Of a DNA stretch of 64,000 bases, positions 35,689-48,492 are shown one piece after another. Every line of letters starts with the position of its first letter. Positions within the stretch are counted from its first letter, which is position 1. The notes beneath the pieces were generated by a model that saw nothing but the letters and a program-made list of their open reading frames with translations, had not been told where the DNA came from and searched no databases. The translations under genes were made by a program, and so were the position numbers. The DNA comes from Malus domestica (lineage: Eukaryota > Streptophyta > Magnoliopsida > Rosales > Rosaceae), in assembly GCF_042453785.1 (NCBI RefSeq), contig NC_091665.1:32017001-32081000 (forward strand), given 5' to 3'.

Positions 35689-36457
35689 CTCTCTCTACAA
35701 CTTAGAAGTGAGACGCAGTGCGATTTTGAAGAAGAAGACTAACGTTCGTTCTCCACATGGGCTCCTTGTCTGTCTGCTTTCAACGGACCGAGGGCTCCGT
35801 CCCTTTTTCACCCGACCCGGCCCGAATCATCACAACTTGTTAAGGAAGCTTTATTGGTTTTTTTTTATTTTTTTATATCAATACTTCGTGCTGATCTAAC
35901 GGAAGACGTGACATATAACTAAGCGCAATGACGTTGTAGGATTCATATAACCCACTTCACATAGTAGAAAAAACTTCGTTGTTATCAATACTTGTGCTAA
36001 AGAAGCCTTTTGGAACAAGCCAATCAAATTCAACTCGGCTGTCAATGCCGGTACTTTTTATTTAAGAGCTGTGCTTGGTTCGGCCAACCGCATGAATGGT
36101 TCAGGTAACCGCTCACATCCGGTCGATCGCCCGCCTACTCACACGTGGGCGGCACTTGAAAGGAACAAAAGATTCACATTCATCATATTACACTATGCAA
36201 TGCCGCATATCAATGTGATTTTATTTGTTAATGATCGTGTAGGTCCAATTATCCCAAATTAACAACTTTGTAACCATATATTAGAACAGCCATGTATAAC
36301 AATACAGCTTAATTCATTCGGTTCGGACAAGTAAAAAACTCGGTTCCTTCTGTTTCTCCCCAACTTCATTCTGCACAACATGGATGAACTGCCTCCGTTG
36401 GAGCTATTCGGGGTGTAGGGATGAAATGCGCCAGTGATGGAAACTATCTGTCATTAT
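35682..36457. other. PARP1 promoter / DOHH 3' region
   Basis: About 800 bp separates the PARP1 start from the stop of deoxyhypusine hydroxylase; both are on the minus strand. I see no other gene. It holds the PARP1 promoter and the downstream UTR of the hydroxylase gene. Confidence 0.55.
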
Positions 36458-38628
36458 CTACTGCACTAGAGGAGCTTGCATGAAGAGGTACTGCACATAA
36501 AACAGAGACTTCAGCCGTTTTCCTGATAAGATATACTAAATCTATAGTTTGATTGGTTTCAAAACATAGTTTGATATGCATACCTCGAAGGATTTTCCTG
36601 ATCTCTCAAATTCCAGCATGCTTAGAGCAACTTCGCAACTCTGTGACACAATTGGTTCAGGATCCCTCGCAAATTCTTCGAGAAGTGATACACTTTGGTC
36701 ATCTACACACAAAGCAGTAACTCAATTAAATAGCCCAAAACGCCGATATACTATTACTCTATATACAGACAGATACATTTGGGAACATAATTAGACAAAT
36801 ATCAAGCAGTCATACCTGCAATGGAACCAAGAGCTTCTGCAGCTTCATGTCTAACCATTGGGTGCTCATTTCTATTCATAAGTATGTTGGAAAGAGCAGC
36901 CGAAGCAGCTTTGTTCTGCAATTGGCCTAACACATAAGCAACCTGTAAATCACACCAAAGAAGATATGAATATCACATGACACTGACTTTTGAAAAAATC
37001 TACATCAGTTAAGTGGTGCAAAAGTTTCTTGTCTTGCATGGGTGTCAATTGATCAACACTCTAAAAGCAAATAGAAACATTAATCTTTAAACATCCTTGT
37101 GTGTGTGTGTGCATGTCCGGTCTACATTTATAATTTTTCAGTATGATTCGATTAGGTAAATAAACAAACCTCGTGACGCAAGAGAGCACTGTTTGAACCC
37201 AAGGAATCAACTATGGCAGTAACAGCTTCATCTCCACCATCATTCCGCAGAGCAAAGAGAGCCGCATAGCGCTCATACATACTTTTGTTTACATCCAGAA
37301 GAACTTCCCTTAAAACAATTAACACAAGTCAGATATCTAACTTATTAGAGTAAGTGGACGAAAATTTAAGCCGCGGATGATAACCAGGCACACCTTAGCT
37401 GATAGACAGAAGAACCAGAAGTAGCTGGTGCAGCAGGATCAACTGACATAAAAGGTGATTTTTCATCCTTCGATTGACAATCAGCATCCTTCAACTGCTC
37501 AATCCGATTAAGGGCCAATTCACAAGTTTCTTTGACCTCCTGAGCGGGATCTAGTGCTAGACTATTCTTCAAAAGAGGAACATTGCTCTCTAAACCAATT
37601 GCACCAAGAGCTTCTGCTGCCTGCATAAAATGCAACAGGAATAATGAGACATATTATAAGAAGACAAGGAATATAAGCAGAGTAAAGCAACATAAACTCA
37701 CCTCATGACGAACAATGGGATGCAAAGAGAGATCATTGAGAACGGCTACCAAGGCAGGGATTGCATCCACATCTTGCATTTGACCCAATGCAAATGCTGC
37801 CTCATGTGCCAACAAATTGGAAGAATCTCTTGTTGCTGCAGAGGAAAACACATATCCATAATCTGATTAGAAAAACACTAATCATCAACACATACAATAA
37901 TATATAACAGGAGATCAACGAAGGTAAAACCTCCTATAATAATTTACCGAAGAACAAAACAAAACCACAATATATAGCATGTTTACTTCCAACCCTTTTT
38001 CCCAGCATTCATAATTGTAATGCCGGAGGTGCAGCATAACACCCTCTCCATCAACAAACACCTAATGTCCTAATGATCAATGTTCACTTATCTAGTAAAA
38101 CCGATCACTGTTGTAATATTCATCCAAAGTCCTAAACTTTTTCTTTTAATACATGCGGGGGAGGGGGCAAATCAAATCCAAGACCACGGGTGCACGGATG
38201 AATGCTCTTAACTAACCGAGCTACCAGCCCTTTGCTCCAAAGTTCCAAACTTTTACTTCAGCTCAAAGATAGTGAATTTTTGCTTTAAGAATCAACCTAC
38301 TTCCAAATTCCTAACCAATCCATAAAATAATTAACCTTTTTCTAGAGACTGAAAATCCAGACAAGTCCTGAAATTCCAAGCAAATTGGCTCCGCAAATAT
38401 AATGATTAACAAGAAATACTTGCAGACAAATAAAGAAAACGAACCGGCAATGAGGGCGTCGCGAGGGGCAGGGCCTTTGAGGTTGCGGAGAGAGAACAAG
38501 GCTCTGAAGCGCTCCGAGATGGGCTGGGTCGGGTCGAGCAACCGGTCGCATAGGAACGTCACCATCTCCGGTGAGGACTCGAAGCTGGTGGCGGTGGTGG
38601 CGGCAGCGTCATCATTCAATGAACCCAT
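36458..38628 (-). CDS. DOHH: Deoxyhypusine hydroxylase (HEAT-repeat di-iron enzyme), 7 exons, 320 aa
   Basis: Hydroxylates the deoxyhypusine residue of eIF5A, the last step in making hypusine, in the cytosol. Exons in transcript order: 38445-38628, 37702-37835, 37394-37620, 37170-37308, 36816-36942, 36584-36702, 36458-36490. All junctions are GT/AG and in phase. The iron-binding His-Glu pairs, one per HEAT-like helix pair, are at H72-E73, H105-E106, H227-E228 and H260-E261, within [30 protein letters not shown] and [10 protein letters not shown]. The two halves form the family's symmetric dyad. A linker of about residues 150-180 (rich in Asp, Lys, Pro, Ser) separates them. The last exon codes only ten residues. 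Start MGSLNDD is the first ATG. It is head to head with the BET1 gene. Length and motifs fit; confidence is high. Confidence 0.95.
38150..38240 (-). repeat. tRNA-related SINE-like piece in DOHH intron 1
   Basis: The minus strand reads 'gggctggtagctcggttagt' then 'taagagca', like the 5' part of a tRNA with box A. The expected T-arm and acceptor pairing are not clear, so I take it as a SINE head rather than a tRNA gene. Confidence 0.4.
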
Positions 38629-39833
38629 TGATCTTGAGATGAGAGGTATTCGGATTCCAACAAGCCCTACCTTTTACGGATTAGGGTTTTGTCTGTCACA
38701 GTCTGACCAGAATCTGATGCCCGCCAATTGAAGACGACGATGAAGTTCCCACCTTTTTTTTGCTTTTGACATTTTTCACTTTATATATAATGGGCTGTGT
38801 CCGGGTCAAAAGAACCCTATTTAGATGAGCCCAGCCCAATACTTGAAGAAGAATCACTGATCCATTGAAATGTTCGTCACGTGTTAAAAAATATCAACCG
38901 TTTATTCTTCTGTATGTCTTGTAATCTTATTCAAGTTCGTCCAACTCACATATCATTTTTAACAGTCGCACAATCTAACCATTAGAATATACTACAACTT
39001 AATGGTGAAAAGCCAACATATAATTGTCAATCATTTCAGTCGATGTGATCTTTTGGAGAAGATTAACTTATCATCACTAGAATTATCCGATCATTAAGGC
39101 TAATCTTCGTCCTGATAATTATTTTCATTTCCACCTAGTCGAATAAGTTTTAAATTTAACTCACATGAATGCGAGGTCAATACACACTTGTAACCGACCA
39201 CATTGTGAACAGTAAAAAATCCTTTTATTGCTGGACAAGGACTGTCTACTCTCTAATTTTCCATATCCTCCTGTTTTGTGTGGTCACGGTTAAGTCACGT
39301 TAACATTTTATATTATTTTTTTATAAAGATAATAAAACAAAAATAAATAGTAATATAAAATATTAACGTAATTTAACCGTGACTATATAAACAAAAGAGC
39401 ATGGAAGATCATGAAAAAAAGGGGCAGACAATCCTTGCCCTTTACTGCTAGTAGTAACAAGACCCAGCACAGTAAAAAACATTCCACTACTTATCCAATA
39501 TTCTTACTCACAACCCAAATGGGACCCACAAAAGTAACGTTCCTTCCTTCCCCCGCTAGATCAGTTGTTACAGAATATAAATCCCAGCGACTCTACTTCT
39601 CCCCTCCATTTTTTTCCCTTCATTTCTTACTCCGCAGGGAAAAATCCTCCGCTTCCCTCCAAAACGGTACGTTTCGTTGCTCCCAATCTCAGATCTGAAT
39701 CGCCCTTCTCCTCTGCTCGTATCATTTTTTAATTTGCGATTTCAATTTTTTTAGATTTTTGTAAAAATTTGAATTTGTTTGCAGTAAATCGAATTCAAAG
39801 ATCAAATAAGCTTCGCCGGGATCGAATTCACCC
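38629..39833. promoter_or_regulatory. Divergent DOHH/BET1 intergenic region with a palindromic MITE
   Basis: 1.2 kb between two divergent starts. Between about 39273 and 39398 lie two inverted arms, each with 'gtcacggttaa' and 'ttaacattttatatta'-like sequence, consistent with a MITE. The BET1 leader probably has an intron: donor GGTACG at about 39666 and acceptor TTTGCAG ending at 39783. Confidence 0.6.
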
Positions 39834-41589
39834 ATGAATGCTCGAAGGTTAGCTCGGTTCCGATTCCGATACGAATCCGATTCATTTGGTCTTTACAAGT
39901 TATAGTTTTTTGTTTTCTAGAACATTCTGAAGCAAATTTACCTGATTGTGTTACGTAAATAGTAAAATTGTACTTAGATCTGTGTATATAGTGTGGTTTT
40001 CGCTATGCGATTTTGATGCTTGGTGTGTGTACTGATTAGTAACTGAGTGATAAACGTTGAGAATTTCGTGAACTTGAAAACCCGTTTTGGAATTGGGTCT
40101 GTGATCATTTTTGGGTTAGTTTTCGGGTTCAATCAGTGTTTCTGTTGAGTTATGTTTAAGCTGTTTTGGACCGATTCGAGTACGAGTTGCTTTCGGTTGT
40201 ACAAAGTAAAACGAGATTTATATTCGAGTAAGCTTTCATTCGGCATGGAGTTGCCTGTTTGGGATGTCTTAACAATAATTTGATGAGAAAAGGGTTTGAT
40301 TGATTGGATACTGCAACCTCTTTTATTACTGGTGCTTGTTACCGAAGCTTTTGTTATTTTTTCACCCGAAAAAAGGATTCTGTTAAATTTTGTGAAGCTT
40401 TCCCATGTTACATTTGTAGGAAACATCTCTTGTGAATGTGGCATGTTTCGTTTACATTACAATGAACTTATCTATTTATGTTTAGGGACTTCCGTGGCAA
40501 CAAAGTTGCTCTTTTTGATGGCATTGAGGAGGGCGGCATCAGGTCCTCAGCTTCCTACTCACATGAAATTGATGAACATGATAACGAAAGGGCAGTGGAC
40601 GGATTGCAAGATAGAGTCAATTTGCTGAAGAGAGTAAGCTCTGCTCTCCTTACCCCTCATTCCCTTGTCTTTCAATGCCTGGAAACTTTGAAAGTTGTAA
40701 TGCAAGTCTTACTGTTCCGGTTTGTTTACTACCTTTGAATACATGGTTTTTGAGTCATGATATTAATTAAGATTTTGTGTTGTTGTCTAGTCAGTGCATG
40801 ATTTCTTCAAATTTTTTAATACCTTGAGGAGGAAGATTGTAGCATTTGTAGTATGATTATGTGTTAAAATCTTGCATAACGTCTTGATCCTTACCTTTTC
40901 TTTATTGGGAACAAATAAAGCAACTATGAAATCCTTCTATTAGGAATACGGGTTTGTATGATTCTTTGGCTTTTCTTTTTAACAAAGTTACTAAACATTT
41001 ATAAGCTAGATTTGACAAAATATTATCTGAAGATTTATAGCAATTGATGTCAGTATTTTTATAGCTTCATAGGTTTTAATATATCCCCGCCAAATATTTA
41101 TCCATTTCTCTCAAACAGTTGTCAGGTGATATACATGAGGAGGTGGAGACTCATAATCACATGTTAGACAGAATGGTATGTATGCTGCTGCTAGCCCGAT
41201 TTTTATTATAGCGTTCTCTACCATAGAATTCAATTTACATTTGTTTTGGTCGGACAATGGTACAAGTTGTTTTAATAACGTGCATTGTCTAATTCAGGGA
41301 AATGATATGGATTCATCGAGGGGAGTGCTATCTGGTACAATGGACAAGTTTAAGATGGTACGTACACTTGATTTCTGTTGTTGTCCTCCTATCCAAATTT
41401 ATCCTTTTCCTTCTGAGGTTATAGGGTTCTTTCCTTCATTCATCCGTCTCAGGGTCCCTTTCTGATTCCTGATGTCCTGACGGGTTTCGTTTTGTTCAGG
41501 TTTTTGAGACCAAGTCAAGCCAGAGAATGTTTACACTAGTTGCATCGTTTGTGGTCATTTTTCTAGTCATATACTATCTCACTAGATAA
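39834..41589 (+). CDS. BET11-like: BET1-type Qc-SNARE (BET11/BS14-like), 5 exons, 122 aa
   Basis: Tail-anchored SNARE of ER-to-Golgi and intra-Golgi vesicle fusion. Exons are 39834-39847, 40486-40633, 41119-41175, 41298-41357 and 41500-41589; all junctions are GT/AG and in phase. The first exon has only four codons plus two bases (MNAR and part of R5). Residues 14-50 contain LFDGIEEGGIRSSASYSHEI, close to Arabidopsis BET11 (also 122 aa). The SNARE heptad region is about 40-100, including DRVNLLKRLSGDIHEEV and MGNDMDSSRG. A single membrane anchor spans about 104-120 (TLVASFVVIFLVIYYL), with only TR after it. The gene is divergent from DOHH. In Arabidopsis these two are also neighbours (AT3G58170/AT3G58180, from memory). 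Confidence 0.95.
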
Positions 41590-44500
41590 TTAATCCATGA
41601 TGGTTTTGGTACAGCCACTAGTTTTAAGCTGAATATGGGAGATGCTTTGCTTTTAGCTGTGATCCGATGTTTAAATTCTGCTTGTAAAGATATTCTCGTA
41701 TGTTTGTATAAAGATTATCGATCTTCTAATTATGTTTAGCTGCAGAGCTAATTAAGTGCATAAATCTTTGTTCGGCGAGTCTGTTTCAATCAGTTGCTGT
41801 GTCCTTCAAGCTCCACCTAGGTTGTACAGTTGTACGGTCTTTGAGTCGAGTAATATTGCGACTAGTTTTTTCAAAGACAAGATTTGACAAGCTGTTGTCC
41901 TTTGTCAACTCGCAGAACAATAAGAGAACCACTAATGTTGACGACGGCGATCAGCCTCTTTCGATTTCATTTTCGCATCCTCTCATCAAACCTCTTTTAG
42001 TTGACTCTTTTTTCTTTATTTGACTTCCAAACGTCCTGAATATAAGAACAAAATGGGGGCTTAAAATCTTTAAAATCCTCTCATCGAATATTCAAAATGC
42101 AGTTGATTGACTTCCCTTAATTTGTTTGTACAATGACAGGTTTACATGCATGAACTCTCGGGAACATTAAAGTAATTTAGAACCTTAAAATGCAATTTAC
42201 AAGTGTTCAATAGATATGGCGGAGCCAAAATCTTGCTTTACAAGAGGCCTTTCACAAATCTGAAACTTTTATTTTTAACACCTAAGATATTGTGTAGGTT
42301 GATTGTATTTTTATTTATTTATCTCATATTGCATCGATCATATAATCACTTAATCCGAATAATACTTAAGAGCAGAGCTTAAGAAAAGAGACAAACGATG
42401 GACTAGAAGTTCAAGCCAACATTCCTTAAGCTTAAAAGCAGTCAGTGATAAATCCTGACTATTAGATTCAGAAACTGTGCTCGAAAACTCCGACCTAAAT
42501 TAATCTCCACCACCCAAAGGGGAACTTGAAGTAATTAACAAGTAGAAGAAGGTACATCATTATACGTAGAATAAGAGAATCTCACATCCAAGGACTCTAA
42601 GATTGCCACTAAACTTACCAAAAGTAAAAGGAGTTTATGCTATATCTTATACATAGAAAAGAAAATAAAAAATTGCAGGATAGGCCTAGGACTTCCCTAG
42701 TCCCGTAGTGGCTCCGCCATTGTTAATAAGAGTAGGGTTTGGTTGCTTTGTAGCCAAATCCGAATCACTATTACCGTAAATTTGTAAACAAATTCAAAAT
42801 ACGATTACCGTAAATCAAAGCAATTTAGAAAAACGCATTCTGAGAAGATATTCCCTGGGCTGCCGGCTGAACGGCCTTCTTTAGCACGACATGAGTTGAT
42901 CTTGTGGTTGTGGACTTGTGGTTGAAGTAAGAGCTGGTCAAAGCCGCTCCATAGTCATCATTAAATCGTTCACTGCATTTAGTCCCATGGCGGCCATGGC
43001 CTGCATGCAGAAAATTCTTCAAATATTAGTTCTTTGGTCAAGTCAGGTGTGTGTGTGTGTGTATATACATATGTATGTATATATTAATACGTTTAGCCGA
43101 TTATGTACGTATAATATTTTGTAATATAGTTTAATATATATTCAGCCTACATTTCCGTACGGTTTTTAATTTGAGTGTCCATTATATATCAAGGATATAA
43201 TCAGAGTACTGCAGTCTGCAGATATATCACAAATTAATCATTACTGCAGTCTGCAGATATACATATACCCAAATGCAAGAAAATATTATTGCAACATTTA
43301 CTTCTGCACCAAATTAATGTCTTAGCTAAGTTCGACTCTCATCTCTATGTACGTGTGGGCACTATCATTTGTATGAAATAAAGGATCTTTCATTCTTGGT
43401 TTTACGATTCCTTTCCAAGTGAGTAAATTAGTACTGCTGCTGATTGTTTTATCATGTAATGAAAAGTTAGAAACTGCATCGTTGTAGGTTAACCTTGAAA
43501 ATGTTCCCAAAGCCCCACAAAATATGCCACTTGTTTTCCCAAATGATCAAAAAAGTGGAGATATATTACATACAATGTAAAAGAGTGCCAAGTTTATTAG
43601 AGGACTGTGACAGCTACAACTTAAGAGTGAAAATTAATTTGTTATTGTATAGGTATACAGAGTGACACTAAAATCGAGTTGAAAACCTTAGACAATTAAT
43701 TATTCAGACTTTCGTATCACACTACAAGAAAATATATTTTTCCCCAAGAATTTTGAGGTATGAAACAAATTTCCTCGGCACATAGCTTATGTGTGCAACA
43801 TAAAATTCATATATCAATTCATATACGATCGAAAATCCTAAGTCCAGATTCCAAATCTCTCTAATGTAACCAAAAAAAGAATATATAGTTTAATCTAAAA
43901 TCTCAGAGCTCACCTGAAATGTGAATGGCAAGTTGGGGTTGAACAATCGAGGTACAATGACCAATGGTATGCGATGATTTAGATGTACACGGGACCATTT
44001 GGCACAGATCATAGGGCACAAGAAAAACTTGACATGTAGAGTACTTGAAAGTGAATCAAGCAAGCTTCCCCAATTAGTGTTAACTATTTCCTGTACTTAT
44101 TCATTTTCTTGGAAAAAAAAAGAAGCAATTAAACATAACTGACATATAGGTTAATGAAGCAAGAATTCAAGCAAATTAATTATGTAATGCTGGATAATTA
44201 GAAATTTCAATCTTTTCATACAATATGATATAAGTACAGCAGTACAAATTTATAAGCAAAACTTGGGCTAGCTAGCTAGGTGAAAAATAAAAGGGGGGAT
44301 AATTAAGAAACAGATACAATGGAAGGAAGAAGTAGACATATACATTATAAGAAAACTTCTCACAGAAACCTACCAAAAATTAGGGCTAGGTGTGTTTATG
44401 GATGAAGCAAAATACTTTCTTTACTATATCTGGGTATAATTGCTCCTTCTTCCTGCCTTTAAATCCTGCCGGGCATTGGAAAATTGCCAAGAAAATTTGG

Positions 44501-44680
44501 GATGTTGGGATATTCTAATAACTTCTCACCTTCTCCCCATGAAAAAAAAAAAAACAGAAAACATGGGAAAATGTACAGATAAATCTATAACTGTACTCAC
44601 AACCAAAAAGTGTACAAATTAATTAATAAAAATGTATAATTTATAATCTCTCAAATGTTTGATAAAAATAACATATATAC
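41590..44680. other. Intergenic between BET1 and the first C2H2 gene
   Basis: The first 150-200 bp are BET1 3' UTR. A pair of inverted 11-mers, ATGGCGGAGCC at about 42215 and GGCTCCGCCAT at about 42710, may bound a ~500-bp non-autonomous element, but I see no firm target duplication. A lone CACTACAAGAAAA at about 43722 resembles a CACTA transposon end without a partner. No gene is supported. Confidence 0.5.
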
Positions 44681-45292
44681 TTAGGGATCATGACCGAGTC
44701 GAAGCTCCAAATCCAATTCATCATCTGCTTCTTCACTGCCACCGTTAAACACTCTCTCCTTGTAATCATCTGATGGCCGGCCCATTCTCAAGCTCGAACT
44801 ACTCCCTGATCTCCAATCCTGATGATCATCTCTTAGCAAATTCCGATGCCTCGGAAAATAATTTCTTGCACACAAGTCCTCATCACTAATATGATTTGCA
44901 TGCGGGGGCCTTAACACCCCTGATGTATTAGGTGCAGGCACATATGTTCTATAGTTCATATGGTCATCTGGAGGAGCTATAAAATACTGTGGCGGGTAGC
45001 TTTGAATTGCATGGTATACCGCTGCCCTCGGATGACTCTGATCTTCTACCGCCTTGCTAGTCGACGAAGCCAAATTAGTAGGATCCGAACTAGGTCTAGT
45101 CTTGGCTCTCTCTCTCCGGTGAATATTCATGTGTCCTCCCAAGGCCTGTGCCGTTGTGAAACCTCTCTTGCAAAACACACACTCGTAAGACCGCCCTGTG
45201 CCCATGTCATCGTTCACATCCCGTCGGAGTTCAGCTTCTTCATCAGTACTAGAGGTCTTTGAATCTTGATGATCCGGATGGTTGGATTCCAT
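44681..45292 (-). CDS. Single-finger C2H2 repressor, TAC1-like
   Basis: Intronless gene for a 203-aa plant zinc-finger protein. The finger is C38, C41, H54, H58 with the plant-specific QALGGH at 49-54, in [20 protein letters not shown] followed by [10 protein letters not shown]. The C-terminus has LDLELRLG at 193-200, an EAR repression motif of LxLxL type. The start is ATG 45292 (MESNHPDH); six in-frame codons upstream open with TTG and are not taken. The finger, with [20 protein letters not shown], is closer to the TAC1/SUPERMAN-like group with MNIHRR than to the SUP/RBE group with MNVHRRDR. Expected to act in the nucleus, recruiting TOPLESS-type co-repressors; target genes cannot be read from sequence. 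The same strand carries another such gene 8.4 kb away. Confidence 0.9.
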   Translation of the reverse strand: MESNHPDHQDSKTSSTDEEAELRRDVNDDMGTGRSYECVFCKRGFTTAQALGGHMNIHRRERAKTRPSSDPTNLASSTSKAVEDQSHPRAAVYHAIQSYPPQYFIAPPDDHMNYRTYVPAPNTSGVLRPPHANHISDEDLCARNYFPRHRNLLRDDHQDWRSGSSSSLRMGRPSDDYKERVFNGGSEEADDELDLELRLGHDP

Positions 45293-47938
45293 GCTAAAAA
45301 ACACCTTCAAGTTTTGGTTTTCTTGGATATATATGATGGTAATATGGATATCGGAAATTAGGGTTTGTAGTTATAGAGAGGAGGTGTTGGTGAAGGGGGC
45401 GAGAGGAAACAAGCACAAGGCATAGGTATTGTCATGAGAGGGTTGGGAACTTTGGACTGAAGGTGTTGTTGGGGAAAAATCTTAAAACTTTGCTCAGAGT
45501 ACTTTCTGTTAAGCCGGCGGAAACTGTATTCTTCTTGTTTACTACTAATTGAACACGCGTTTTCTTAATTATTTAATATTTATTTCATTATTCTATTTGT
45601 CTTGAATTAGGGGGGGCTTGCTTTGTCATATCTCTATTGTAGGTGTGATTGTCACACAGTCATCACTTAATGTTTGCTTTTTTTACTTGAAAGAAATTAT
45701 TGAATGCGCAGTTCTCATCAAGTGACTTACACTTGGTAACTCTGATAACATTTTGAAGTATCAAACCTAAAAAGTTATGTTGTTAAAAGGGAGAATTAAA
45801 AAGCACATAAGTATGTGTTATTTTTGTGTGTCGAAATGAAATTATTGTATAACTTTTAAGAAAATATAGGTAAAATCAATATAAAAAAAATTTAATGAAA
45901 AAAAATCAATATAATCTTTAGTAATAGTTGGAAATGACTCTTCTATCCTTAATGATTTGACAGAGACTTGAAAGTTGAAATCATAAACTGCATTGCGGTT
46001 TCTATTATTCAGTTACTTAGATTCAGACTATGTGTATAGTCAAATTAGTATTATATATTGGGTTTTAGTATGATGATTGTGGAATTGTAATATAAATAAA
46101 TTGAGTGAAATTTGGTGTTCTAGTACATTAATCAAGATTTTGAATTTTAATACTTTTTATGCATTTAGGTTTCAGGAATTGGTAAATTTGGGATTAACAA
46201 AGTTAGTTAAGTTGTGGTTGATTACTTTTGAAATTTAGAATGTGAAATAAAGGTTGAGAGTTTTAGAATGATCAGTAATAAGGATCAAATGTGGTTTGAG
46301 TTTTTGGGCTTTTAAATGTTTTTTCTTTTGAGTTGTGGTGAAACCCTTGTGACTAGTGGTTGACATGTCACATGCAAGTTGAATAAGAAAATAATATAAT
46401 GAAATAAGATTTGCCATACTTCTATAGACAAGGAAGGTGATAAATTAGTCATTACATGTATATTATTTAGGGTTTTTTAGATATTGGTCCGTGTAATTAT
46501 TACGGGGTAACTCAGTGATTTGGCTCACATAACATGTCCTAAGTTTAATTATTTGGCATTGTTAAATCACATGATGGTGGTTTGATAAAGTTGAAATGTC
46601 CATGTGAGTTGCACCTGAATGGGTAAACTGTTGTGGCAAACTCACCAATTGGTCCCTTTTTTTACAAAAGAAACCTTTTTTTTTAACAAACGATATTATT
46701 TACACTAAGGGGGAGGAGTGAGTTTAGCCTCATAATGAACTAGCACAACTTATGCCACAATGCCCTAACTATGTTAAATCATTTTAATTATCCACCCAAT
46801 TATGGCAACTAAATGCCCTATTATAACTCAACTATTCCCTCATGATTTTCTCGTTTTATTTATACTTGTCTAACTTCCATTTCCACTCAAAACCCCCAAA
46901 ATATTAACTACCTACCAATATAAAACATTAAACTAATTTACACATTTGATAATAAAACATCAATTATTATGGTTTAATGACCTTTGGAGTTACAATATGG
47001 TACGTAGTAAAACTACATTTTCAAAATAGAAACAAACCCTTTTAGATTAATGCACCAGATGATTATATATACACATATAACTTAGAAACTTCTAGTTCAA
47101 AAGTAAAGCGTATATCAATACGTGGTTTAACCATTAGCGACCAATTAAGATGTAGTCAAGTTTGAATAATGCCACAAATTAAATGATGACATGCAGATAC
47201 GAAAACAAATTAAAATAATAATTGAAAACAGTTGTTCATGCTGAACTGATCGACGTTACTCATCGCATTCGTGAGGAAAGCTGTAGGAAACTTCCTCCAC
47301 ATGATATATATAATAAGCAACGAACAGTGCATTTTTGGAGCTTACAGTTGTATAAGCATATACTGATTACACCATATAGTTGTGTAAATCAATTACAGAA
47401 CATACATCAGTTTTGTGTCATCACAATCAACATCGTGCCCTAATTTCAGTAGCTCATGCTTCTGGTTTTAATTTGTATATTATTGTTCAAAGTGATAGGA
47501 AAAACTCTGAGCACGACTGGATTTAACAGGTATATGTTTCTATATACATGTTTCTTTCAGCGAATTGTTTCGCAACATAAAATGTTTATAATGTGAAATT
47601 GTTAATATTGGTTCGTTCATCATGACTCATGGTAATATCATACGTACGTGGTATGTTAAACATAACTCTCCATCGCGCCTATATATATAATATTGTATAA
47701 TATCATGTGTATATAATATGTATAAGAATGCAGGCCAAAATATAATAATTTAGTGTAGCAGGTTACTGGCATTAGGTATATGTCGTCTGCAAATTAGCAC
47801 AAGAGGTTTACATGAAAAATGACTGGACTACATTAACTCCACAAACTATTAGTTAATAATAAAACTAATCTTCGGCAATTATATATTTTTCTTGAAAGAA
47901 ATGAAATTCATTCTATATGCGTGAATGAACATGTTGTG
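45293..47938. other. Intergenic upstream of the TAC1-like gene
   Basis: No gene is supported. A 5'-truncated, minus-strand copy of the 6613-6784 SINE lies at about 46676-46765. The rest is AT-rich. Confidence 0.5.
46676..46765 (-). repeat. 5'-truncated SINE copy
   Basis: On the minus strand, 'cattatgaggctaaactcac', 'tcctcccccttagtgta' and 'aataatatcgtttgtt' match the 3' half of the SINE at 6613-6784, followed by an A-rich tail. Confidence 0.7.
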
Positions 47939-48006
47939 TGTAACATCCCACATCGTCTAGGGGAGTGGATCATTTAAGCCTTATATGTATATTCACATCT
48001 CCACCT

Positions 48007-48128
48007 AGCATGAGGCATTTTGGGAACTTACTGACTTCGGGTTACATTGGAATTCCGAAGTCAAGCGAGTTCGCACGAGAGCAATCCCAGGTTGGGTGAC
48101 CCACTGGGAAGTTCTCGTGTGAGTTCCC
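48007..48128 (+). repeat. 5S rRNA-like domain in the Cassandra 5' LTR
   Basis: About 120 bp follow the plant 5S sequence, with GCGAGTTCGCACGAGAGCAA and GGGTGACCCACTGGGAAGT matching its internal promoter and 3' half. Substitutions in the stem regions show it is not a 5S gene, but box-A/IE/C-like promoter parts are kept. Confidence 0.88.
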
Positions 48129-48370
48129 AGAAACAAAACCGTGAGGGTGTGGCAGGGGCCCAAAGCGAATAATATCGTGCTATAGCAGAGTCGAGCCCGG
48201 GATGTGGTGGGGGCCCAGGCCAGGATGTGACAATTTGGTATTAGAGCCAACCCTGGTCGGATGTGTGCTGACGAGGAAGTCGGGTTCCTAAGGGGGGTGG
48301 ATTGTAACATCCCACATCGCCCAGGGGAGTGAATCCTCTAAGCTTTATATGTATATTTTTATCTCTATTT

Positions 48371-48492
48371 AGCACGAGGTCTTTTGGGAACTCACTGGCT
48401 TCGGATTCTATCGGAACTTCGAAGTTAAGTGAGTTCGCGCGAGAGCAATCCCATGATGGGTGACCCACTGGGAAGTTCTCGTGTGAGTTCCC
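48371..48492 (+). repeat. 5S rRNA-like domain in the Cassandra 3' LTR
   Basis: Second copy, with ATCGGAACTTCGAAGTTAAG and GATGGGTGACCCACTGGGAA. In this copy the AAGTTAAG block is closer to true plant 5S than the 5' copy. Confidence 0.88.

Noticed and set aside
42215..42725. Transposon bounded by ATGGCGGAGCC / GGCTCCGCCAT
   Set aside because: The inverted 11-mers are suggestive, but no target duplication and no further arm similarity were found; noted only as a possibility.
43722..43734. CACTA transposon
   Set aside because: Only one CACTACAAGAAAA end is seen, with no partner end or 3-bp duplication.
48007..48492. 5S rRNA genes
   Set aside because: The two 5S-like blocks lie inside Cassandra LTRs and carry stem-breaking substitutions; they are not 5S genes.
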